From Microcoleus sp. FACHB-831 (GTDB lineage: Bacteria; Cyanobacteriota; Cyanobacteriia; Cyanobacteriales; FACHB-T130), in NCBI RefSeq assembly GCF_014695585.1, contig NZ_JACJON010000084.1, forward strand, positions 1 to 64,000: DNA of 64,000 nucleotides, read 5' to 3'. A program made the translations under genes and the position numbers. How positions within the stretch are numbered: the stretch's first letter is position 1; each line of letters begins with the position of its first letter. The notes beneath the pieces were generated by a model, which was given only the letters and a program-made list of their open reading frames with translations, was not told where the DNA came from and did not search any database. Below are positions 58,276 through 64,000 of the stretch, piece by piece.

Positions 58276-58316
58276 ATCCTGTAAAGGTAAAGCTACTTTA
58301 AGTCAGGTATCTCCCC
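58276..58316 (+). promoter_or_regulatory. Conserved leader of first small membrane protein
   Basis: ATCCTGTAA, then TAAAG-CTA-CTTTA (inverted repeat) and AAGTCAGG lead to the ATG at 58317. The same text with three differences in 39 bases recurs at 58539-58579, exactly 263 bp later. Confidence 0.6.
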
Positions 58317-58514
58317 ATGAAAGCAGCCATAAAGCAACTAGCTTCTATATCCTTAATGTTGATTTTCACCTTTTCTGGCTTCGTGGTTTTGGTAGTTTCG
58401 ATAGCCTTGATGGTAGCCGAATCAGTGGTCGGGGCGGTATTGACACAAGTAACTGCACTAAAAAAGGTAAGCTCACAAGAATGTGCTAAGGCGGAGTATA
58501 TTACTTCCGACTGA
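58317..58514 (+). CDS. Small single-helix membrane protein, first tandem copy
   Basis: A 65-residue protein beginning MKAAIKQLASISLMLIFTFS with one hydrophobic helix to about residue 37, a short TQVTALKK segment and a variable polar tail. 38 of the first 50 residues match the second copy at 58580. No known domain was recognised. It lies 240 bp after the GT4 pair. Confidence 0.55.
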   Translation: MKAAIKQLASISLMLIFTFSGFVVLVVSIALMVAESVVGAVLTQVTALKKVSSQECAKAEYITSD

Positions 58515-58538
58515 TGAAAAAAACAGGCTATCTTGGGG

Positions 58539-58579
58539 ATCCTGTAAGCGTAAAGCTACTTTAAGTCAGGGATCTCCAT
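58539..58579 (+). promoter_or_regulatory. Conserved leader of second small membrane protein
   Basis: The second copy of the leader (ATCCTGTAAGCG, TAAAGCTACTTTA, AAGTCAGGGATCTCC) before the ATG at 58580. Its presence with each gene shows a 263-bp unit duplicated as a whole. Confidence 0.6.
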
Positions 58580-58777
58580 ATGAAAGCAGCCATAAAGAAC
58601 CTAACTTCTATATTCTTAATGTTAATTTTCACCCTTTCTGGGTTCGTGGTCTTGGGAGTTTCGATAGTCTTGGTGGTAGCCGAATCACTTGCCTCAACGG
58701 TATTGACACAAGCAACAGCACTAAAAAAGGGCAATTCAAAAGAAAGCCCTATTGGGAATTACAGTAGTTGCGACTGA
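58580..58777 (+). CDS. Small single-helix membrane protein, second tandem copy
   Basis: A 65-residue protein beginning MKAAIKNLTSIFLMLIFTLS with the same layout as the first copy and a different tail ending in NYSSCD. Identity is high in the helix and low after residue 51. The shared leader suggests shared regulation. Role unknown; a structural, regulatory or toxin-like peptide are possible. Confidence 0.55.
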   Translation: MKAAIKNLTSIFLMLIFTLSGFVVLGVSIVLVVAESLASTVLTQATALKKGNSKESPIGNYSSCD

Positions 58778-58937
58778 AATTGCAGAGTTTTACACAAGAT
58801 TATAAAAAATTACTCTGTAAGTAGTTGTCGTTAGTTTGGCGATGCATATGTTATCCTCTCAAAGTTGGATGGCAGCTCAAACTCAGCAACCTTATCGCGC
58901 CCTTCCTAGGGAATAATCTTTAAACCTGTATTTAACA

Positions 58938-58971
58938 TAAAATAACTGCTTTTATTATCGCAGTTATTTTA
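58938..58971. terminator. AT-rich hairpin downstream of the tandem small genes
   Basis: TAAAATAACTGC (58938-58949) and GCAGTTATTTTA (58960-58971) pair exactly over 12 bp around TTTTATTATC, with T-rich DNA after. Confidence 0.55.
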
Positions 58972-58983
58972 TATTACCATATT

Positions 58984-59152
58984 ATGACTAGCCGTATCCA
59001 ACGTATTGCGATCGCATCCCTAAGAAGCAAAACGATTTATTGGTATTGAATACGGACAACTTTTAGCTTTAGCGGCTCTAGCCGAAAATAAGCATTTACA
59101 CAGAGCGATCGCTGGTTATTTGCCCTGCAAAGATGCCTCACAACAAGTTTAG
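58984..59152 (+). pseudogene. Possible decayed small ORF (frameshifted)
   Basis: MTSRIQRIAIASL runs from an ATG at 58984 to a stop at 59047. In the next frame, IGIEYGQLLALAALAENKHL continues from 59033 to a stop at 59150. One base shift would join them into a 55-residue protein. No family was recognised, so this is tentative. Confidence 0.25.
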
Positions 59153-59454
59153 GAGAAAGCGCGATCGGATTACTTACAAGTAAGTTATTTATGACAGTGC
59201 GATCGCGCTATTGTAATACCCGCACAGCTTTTGAATAGAAGCGATCGCATCCTGTAGCTTGCTTAGTAAATCCCTGCTTGTTAGGGCTAATCGCATTTAA
59301 CGTAATCTGCGCGATCGCTGCTATCGATTTCAAATAATTCCACTACTATCGTTTTAACTGCTTATCACTTAACTGGAGTAGCTTCTCGATTTGCAGATCT
59401 GCTGGAAAATCGGTATTGTCAGTTGCGTCCATACCAGCAAACCCAGGACAATTT

Positions 59455-60132
59455 ATGACCTTGATTTTAACCAACGACGACGGAATAGGCGCTCCAGGCA
59501 TCTTAGCACTGCATAAAGCAGTCAACGGCAAAGGCATAATAGTCGCCCCCAAAGATCATCTCTCAGGCTGCGGTCATCAAGTCACCACTACTCTTCCGAT
59601 TCACATCCACCGCCGTTCAGACACAGAATTCGCTGTTGGCGGTACTCCCGCAGATTGCACCCGCCTCGCGCTAACCCATCTCTGTCCAGATGTAAAAGCC
59701 GTCCTCTCTGGTATCAACGCTGGGGGCAATTTGGGAGTTGACGCTTACATCTCAGGAACCGTCGCCGCCGTGCGCGAAGCTGCAATGCACGGGATTTGCG
59801 GAATCGCCGTTTCCCACTATCGCAAGGGGAAACTAAATGTTGATTGGGATGTGGCGGCGCGGTGGACTGCTGGTGTCCTGGATGATTTGCTCAACCGCCC
59901 TTATAAACCGGGAACCTACTGGAACGTAAATTTGCCGCACTTACTACCAGGAGATCCCGATCCCGATGTGGTATTTTGCCAACCCTGTACGCAACCGCTT
60001 CCGGTAAATTACCGCATTGAAGGTGATAACTATTACTACGCGGGAGACTATCAAAAACGCGATCGCACTCCTGGTTCTGATGTTGATGTCTGCTTCTCAG
60101 GTAAAATTGCCGTCACCCAACTACACCTCTAA
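59455..60132 (+). CDS. surE: 5'/3'-nucleotidase SurE
   Basis: A 225-residue protein from the ATG at 59455 with AGGA seven bases upstream; an in-frame ATG 39 bp earlier is less likely. TLILTNDDGIGAPGI gives the metal-binding NDD at 7-9 and the next blocks are APKDHLSGCGHQVTT, VGGTPADCTRLALTHLCPD and VLSGINAGGNLGVDAYISGT. SurE removes 5' and 3' phosphates from nucleotides. The length fits the family. It is followed 92 bp later by a CSP41-like SDR on the same strand. Confidence 0.92.
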   Translation: MTLILTNDDGIGAPGILALHKAVNGKGIIVAPKDHLSGCGHQVTTTLPIHIHRRSDTEFAVGGTPADCTRLALTHLCPDVKAVLSGINAGGNLGVDAYISGTVAAVREAAMHGICGIAVSHYRKGKLNVDWDVAARWTAGVLDDLLNRPYKPGTYWNVNLPHLLPGDPDPDVVFCQPCTQPLPVNYRIEGDNYYYAGDYQKRDRTPGSDVDVCFSGKIAVTQLHL

Positions 60133-60224
60133 AAACTCAACTGGCCTTAGAGAAACAGCGATCGCCCCCTCCTGTACAATTGCTAAATGGCGTTGAGAAC
60201 TATAAACAATCGGGAGGCAACAAA

Positions 60225-61166
60225 ATGCGAATTTTAATCATGGGCGGGACTCGTTTTATCGGGGTTTATCTAACTAAAATTCTGGTAGAACAAGGCCATG
60301 AAGTTGTACTATTCAATCGCGGCAATAAACCAGCACCAGTTGAAGGGGTAAAACAAATTCACGGCGATCGCACTGACGCCGCCCAATTAAAAGCAAAATT
60401 ATCCCCAGAAGACTTTGACGCTATCTTTGATAACAACGGTCGCGAATTAAGTGACACCCAACCTTTAGTAGAAATTTTTAAAGATAGAGTACAGCACTTC
60501 ATATATATGAGTTCTGCTGGTGTTTATCTAAAATCCGACCAAATGCCTCATGTAGAAGGCGATGCTGTAGATCCAAAAAGCCGCCATTTAGGTAAATATG
60601 AAACCGAATCTTTCCTTGAAAAACAAGGAATGCCTTTTACTTCTATTCGCCCTACTTATATTTATGGCCCCCAGAATTATAACGAGCTAGAAGGCTGGTT
60701 TTTTGACCGCATAGTGCGCGATCGCCCCATTCCCATTCCTGGTAATGGATTACACATCACTCAATTAGGACATTGTAAAGACTTAGCGAATGCAATGGCT
60801 GCCGTATTGGGTAAATCTCAAGCAATCGGACAGATTTATAATGTGTCAGGCGATCGCTATGTAACTTTCGATGGTTTAGCCCGCGCCTGCGCTGAAGCAC
60901 TCGGAAAAGCGCCGGAATCTCTAAAGATTGTCCATTACGACGCCAAAAAGTTCGACTTCGGCAAGCGCAAAGCTTTTCCCCTCAGAACCCAACACTTCTT
61001 CGCCTCAGTTAATAAAGCGATTACCGAACTAAATTGGCGTCCAGAATATGACCTAATCTCTGGTTTAAAAGACTCGTTCCAAAATGATTATCTCGCTTCT
61101 GGTCGCGATAAAGCTGAAGTCGATTTGTCTGTAGACGACGAAATTCTTAGTGCTGCAAATCATTAA
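60225..61166 (+). CDS. CSP41-like NAD-dependent epimerase (extended SDR)
   Basis: A 313-residue protein from the ATG at 60225, preceded by GGGAGG at eight bases. MRILIMGGTRFIGVYLTKIL gives the Rossmann loop. MSSAGVYLKSDQMPHVEGDA and SIRPTYIYGPQNYNELEGWF follow. The family includes the chloroplast stem-loop RNA-binding protein CSP41 and its cyanobacterial relatives, which are atypical SDRs. The catalytic Tyr/Lys in the usual YxxxK position is not obvious, as in CSP41. Whether it binds RNA here is unknown. Confidence 0.8.
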   Translation: MRILIMGGTRFIGVYLTKILVEQGHEVVLFNRGNKPAPVEGVKQIHGDRTDAAQLKAKLSPEDFDAIFDNNGRELSDTQPLVEIFKDRVQHFIYMSSAGVYLKSDQMPHVEGDAVDPKSRHLGKYETESFLEKQGMPFTSIRPTYIYGPQNYNELEGWFFDRIVRDRPIPIPGNGLHITQLGHCKDLANAMAAVLGKSQAIGQIYNVSGDRYVTFDGLARACAEALGKAPESLKIVHYDAKKFDFGKRKAFPLRTQHFFASVNKAITELNWRPEYDLISGLKDSFQNDYLASGRDKAEVDLSVDDEILSAANH

Positions 61167-61200
61167 CTTCAGATGAACGCAGATTGTTAAATATCTGCGT

Positions 61201-61740
61201 TTATTTGCCTGCATCGGCAGTTAAATTCATATCTTTATTACTTGTAGGCAACAAGTAAATAACGCCAGACATCAAAGTGAGGGCAACGGAAATCCAGAAT
61301 GCGACCAGAGAGGGGATTTGCCAAGAGTCAGGAAGGGGAGCAATGAGGAGCGCGATCGCCACAATCTGACTAACAGTTTTAACCTTACCCCAGATATTAG
61401 CTCCGGAAATTGTCGATTGGTTAACGCGCCAACCAGCGATCGCCAACTCCCGTCCCAAAATTAGGAAAACTCCCCATGCAGGCACTTTACCTATTTCAAT
61501 AAGCGCCAACAGGGGAGCTAATACCAGCAACTTATCAACCAGTGGGTCAAGAAACTTGCCCAAATCTGTAATCTGGTTAAGTTTTCGAGCTAGGTAGCCA
61601 TCCAACCAATCTGTTCCGGCGGCTACCAAAAATATTGTTAAACACGCCCAACGTGCCGACTCTGTGGGGTAGTAAAGGCCAACTAGCAAAAACGGCAACG
61701 CCAGCAAACGCGAGAAGGTGATCCAGTTTGGTAAATTCAT
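61201..61740 (-). CDS. pgsA: CDP-diacylglycerol-glycerol-3-phosphate 3-phosphatidyltransferase
   Basis: A 179-residue membrane enzyme with the full CDP-alcohol phosphotransferase motif DGYLAR, eight residues, G, three, D, three, D within TDWLDGYLARKLNQITDLGK and FLDPLVDKL. Several hydrophobic helices surround it. It makes phosphatidylglycerol-phosphate from CDP-diacylglycerol and glycerol-3-phosphate. Phosphatidylglycerol is needed in thylakoid membranes. The neighbour upstream on the same strand is a sugar transferase. Confidence 0.9.
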   Translation of the reverse strand: MNLPNWITFSRLLALPFLLVGLYYPTESARWACLTIFLVAAGTDWLDGYLARKLNQITDLGKFLDPLVDKLLVLAPLLALIEIGKVPAWGVFLILGRELAIAGWRVNQSTISGANIWGKVKTVSQIVAIALLIAPLPDSWQIPSLVAFWISVALTLMSGVIYLLPTSNKDMNLTADAGK

Positions 61741-61746
61741 ACAACG

Positions 61747-61788
61747 ATTTTAGATTTAGTACCAATCTAAAATCTACAATCCAAAATT
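61747..61788. repeat. Heptamer repeats between pgsA and the sugar transferase
   Basis: TTTTAGATTTAG near 61749, then AATCTAAAATC and ACAATCCAAAATTG to about 61788. Members of the same heptamer family occur at 12877-12935, 13560-13583, 31678-31733 and 35731-35762. Confidence 0.65.
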
Positions 61789-61790
61789 GA

Positions 61791-62489
61791 TTAGCAAGCG
61801 CCACTCTTATTGAAAACAACCTGCACGGTTTTCAGAATTAAGCTGATGTCGTATATAACAGACCACTTGATTTGGTAGTCCACGTCCATCCGTACAATGT
61901 CTTCAAAGTCCTTGACAGTTGAGCGTCCGTGAGCTTGCCACTGGCCAGTCATTCCAGGCTTCACATTCAACCGTTCCCAATGGTGGGTTTCATACTGCCT
62001 CACTTCATCAACAGTCGGGGGACGAGTTCCCACCAGACTCATATCCCCAATCAACACGTTCCAGAATTGGGGGAATTCGTCTAAGCTAGTGCGACGCAGG
62101 AACTTGCCAACGCGCGTGATGCGGGGGTCATTTTCGTTTTTAAAGATATGCCCTTTGGCTTGGTTATCGACCAGATGCTTGAGATGCTCTGCGCCTACGA
62201 CCATAGAGCGGAATTTCCAGATGCGAAACTGGCGTCCGTGAAGACCGCAGCGAATCTGGCTGTAAAAGATTGGGCCTGGATTATCGAGTTGCATCGCGAT
62301 CGCGATGGGAATTGCGATTATTGCAAGTACCATCAGACCCACTATTGCTCCCAAGATGTCAATTAGCCGTTTGGCTTTGCTCTGGGCAGAGGGATGTACC
62401 CGCTGCTCGAAAATATGCACCTCGGTGGGACAATCGAGAACCAGCGAATCTACCGAAAGGGAGACGGGCAATTGCGTAGTGGTAATCAC
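61791..62489 (-). CDS. Polyprenyl-phosphate sugar-1-phosphate transferase (initiating enzyme)
   Basis: A 232-residue bacterial sugar transferase. KRLIDILGAIVGLMVLAIIA is the single membrane helix, then QLDNPGPIFYSQIRCGLHGR, FRIWKFRSM, RTSLDEFPQFWNVLIGDMSL and VGTRPPTVDEV, the catalytic block of the WbaP/WcaJ type. It puts the first sugar on undecaprenyl phosphate. It would start the repeat unit that the Wzx/Wzy genes at 47-50 kb handle, but is about 10 kb away and thus only plausibly linked. Confidence 0.88.
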   Translation of the reverse strand: MITTTQLPVSLSVDSLVLDCPTEVHIFEQRVHPSAQSKAKRLIDILGAIVGLMVLAIIAIPIAIAMQLDNPGPIFYSQIRCGLHGRQFRIWKFRSMVVGAEHLKHLVDNQAKGHIFKNENDPRITRVGKFLRRTSLDEFPQFWNVLIGDMSLVGTRPPTVDEVRQYETHHWERLNVKPGMTGQWQAHGRSTVKDFEDIVRMDVDYQIKWSVIYDISLILKTVQVVFNKSGAC

Positions 62490-62768
62490 GGCTTGCAGTC
62501 GGTTTCTACAGGAGAGTTAGTCTTTCCGCTAATATAAGTAGTTTCACGGGGGTCTGACTATGAAAAGTCCGTAGGTTTACTTAATCTTTTAAATACTCTA
62601 CCCTTTTGTAAAGCTTTTATAATTTTTCTTCGAGCTAGACATAATAATTCCGCCATATGGCCTACCTATTGCCTAACTTATAGCCCTATCAAACATTTTA
62701 TTAATGATTGTTAATCTGTAATTAAAAGCATAGATAAAGAACTGAGGGAGGGCAAGGCAAAGTAGCGA
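62490..62768. other. Intergenic region, no gene recognised
   Basis: About 280 bp upstream of the sugar transferase gene and downstream of the Hsp70-like gene, AT-rich with no clear hairpin. It probably carries the sugar transferase promoter. Confidence 0.5.
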
Positions 62769-63998
62769 TTAAGCGAGAAGATTCTCAGCTGGGATACCCC
62801 AATCAATAATCAACGGATCATCTAATTTTTGGTGAGTACCAGACAGAACGATACTAAAGAAAGTAAGCAAACGGCGACACTGCAATTGATTGGGGCGATA
62901 GAGGCGATCGCCCTCTTTATAGAACAACGGTTCGGCAGCAATCGTCTGGTAGTCAAGATTTTCCCGGCCTTCCTCGGTAAGCAAACTTTTTTCTGGCGAG
63001 GAAGGTATCAGACCCGGAGGTAACTGACCGTCCAGAATTGCTATTAAGCGAGAAAGGCAAGTCCGCGTATTAAGACCGCGACGCTCTAATAACTGAATAA
63101 TTTCCCCAGCTTCGTAGCGGGAGTTACGAGGGGTTTCAGAGAAAACGCGCAAGAGTTCTAATAGCAGAAAATAATCGCTGTACTGCTGCTGAGATCGCTC
63201 TAAAACTTGGGGAACTAAAGGTAAACTAGCTAAACCATAAGCCACTTTTGAAGGCTGAAACTCATCAATTATTAAATTAGCGTTGGGAAACTTTTGTCTG
63301 AGCAACTCCCGCACCTGAACTATTGCAGACGTACCGCCGCTACATATCACCTGAGAAATTGCTTGTGAAGATATTGCAGTCTGGCTCAACAGAGCATTTA
63401 GGGATAAATTCAGACGGTGAACAAAAGGTAGAATAATTCGTTTTTCTAGATCTGCGCGAGTACAAGACAACTGTCGATCGCCTAGCATTAAAGTGAATTC
63501 ATTTTGATGTTGGAGAATCCGCTTCAAATAGGCAGCAGCTTCCACAAGCGCTTGTCCTAAAGGAGAACTTTGTAACTCGCAAGTAAAGCGATAACGATTT
63601 TCCAAGTCTGGTTCGCCGCTTGCAGGAAAACCAGAAGAGGTAAAAGGCAAAACAGAAGACGAAGAATCTGTTTTTCCCTCTAAAAGCATCTGGCAGATAA
63701 TGTCTTGATCTATAGCAGTACCGCCATATGAAAAACTGCTTCGTAGAAAGTTGCTGTGGTTTAAGTCTTGCAAATTTTCCGGCAAATCAACTAAAGCAGT
63801 TTCTGTTGCACTCGCCCCAGCATTAATAACTATAGTACCGCCGCGAATTTTAGATTTTGACTGCTTATTATCCGCCAGCACTCCCAGCAAAATAGCGATC
63901 GCATCCTCTAAGAAGAAAATTTGCTCCGGACGGCTTACCAGTCGCGCACCCAAAACAGCTTCCCGGAGGTTAAAGCGGTAGGTATCGCTCCAATCCAT
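62769..63998 (-). CDS. Hsp70-like protein, C-terminal part of a gene cut by the window edge
   Basis: 409 residues are visible. An actin-like ATPase core shows GGTIVINAGASATETALVDL (phosphate-binding-type loop), SYGGTAIDQDIICQMLLEGK and VICSGGTSAIVQVRELLRQK (the adenosine-type loop). The C-terminal 150 residues have no substrate-binding domain of DnaK and end in LIIDWGIPAENLLA. It resembles cyanobacterial Hsp70-like proteins with short C termini. The 5' end lies beyond the window; the ATG seen at the edge may be internal. Partner and role are unknown. Confidence 0.65.
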   Translation of the reverse strand: MDWSDTYRFNLREAVLGARLVSRPEQIFFLEDAIAILLGVLADNKQSKSKIRGGTIVINAGASATETALVDLPENLQDLNHSNFLRSSFSYGGTAIDQDIICQMLLEGKTDSSSSVLPFTSSGFPASGEPDLENRYRFTCELQSSPLGQALVEAAAYLKRILQHQNEFTLMLGDRQLSCTRADLEKRIILPFVHRLNLSLNALLSQTAISSQAISQVICSGGTSAIVQVRELLRQKFPNANLIIDEFQPSKVAYGLASLPLVPQVLERSQQQYSDYFLLLELLRVFSETPRNSRYEAGEIIQLLERRGLNTRTCLSRLIAILDGQLPPGLIPSSPEKSLLTEEGRENLDYQTIAAEPLFYKEGDRLYRPNQLQCRRLLTFFSIVLSGTHQKLDDPLIIDWGIPAENLLA

Positions 63999-64000
63999 CG

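Larger units (their letters stand above)
58778..59454. other. Intergenic region with hairpin, repeat and decayed frame
   Basis: About 680 bp between the small genes and surE. It holds a 12-bp-stem hairpin (58938-58971), a broken open frame (58984-59152) and the dispersed GCTTTTGAATAGAAGC repeat at 59199-59248, plus HIP1 sites near 59010, 59105 and 59320. No intact gene was recognised. Confidence 0.55.

Noticed and set aside
58483-58767. 94-codon frame overlapping the tandem small genes
   Set aside because: The two duplicated membrane-protein frames have conserved sequence and leaders; this frame covers part of both in another phase.

Overview
This is a chromosomal stretch from a cyanobacterium. 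The HIP1 octamer GCGATCGC recurs on nearly every page of sequence. There are genes for phycobilisome chromophore attachment (CpcT), photosystem II biogenesis and repair (Thf1/Psb29, Psb32) and the NDH-1 ferredoxin-binding subunit (NdhS). The RNase P RNA carries a short-tandem-repeat insertion of the kind described in cyanobacteria. Heptamer repeats are scattered between and even inside genes, which suggests a larger-genome, probably filamentous species. The genus cannot be named from sequence alone.

Layout. 0-2 kb: a ParB-like gene, a tiny ribbon-helix-helix gene preceded by 12-bp iterons, and a 52-bp perfect palindrome whose core recurs inside the ParB-like gene. 2-19 kb: housekeeping and photosynthesis genes (purine/pyrimidine-type permease, CPA2 antiporter with universal-stress domains, ndhS, rodA, mrp, SRPBCC protein, hemF, STAS protein, cpcT, thf1, pentapeptide protein, trxA, secreted HExxH protein, fabG, ferritin-like protein). 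19-27 kb: a sugar-nucleotide-type epimerase and a 2260-residue exported giant protein (two-partner-secretion head, HAF repeats, beta-helix repeats, proline linker, CHAT protease tail). 27-43 kb: CIRCE-controlled groEL2, corA, rnpB, a DICT/GAF sensor, rnc, an oxidoreductase with heptamer DNA in its reading frame, a histidine kinase, a RibD-C reductase, a FemAB-like protein, psb32 and small conserved proteins.

43-63 kb is mainly an exopolysaccharide locus. A minus-strand series runs from a Wzc-type tyrosine autokinase and Wza-type export protein through a flippase, a Wzy-type polymerase and two glycosyltransferases to a GH74-like lipoprotein. Across a 1.55-kb noncoding gap lie two overlapping plus-strand GT4 genes and a tandem pair of duplicated single-helix membrane proteins that share a leader. 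A polyprenyl-phosphate sugar transferase that could start the repeat unit is at 61.8-62.5 kb. Together these could make, flip, polymerise and export a polymer, with the GH74-like enzyme as a possible processing step. surE, a CSP41-like SDR, pgsA and a truncated Hsp70-like gene fill the right end.

The least ordinary signals are the ParB/RHH/iteron/palindrome cluster, the TPS-HAF-CHAT giant, the leader-plus-gene tandem duplication at 58.3-58.8 kb, and the heptamer repeats inside rnpB and inside a coding region. No tRNA, CRISPR array or transposase gene was recognised.
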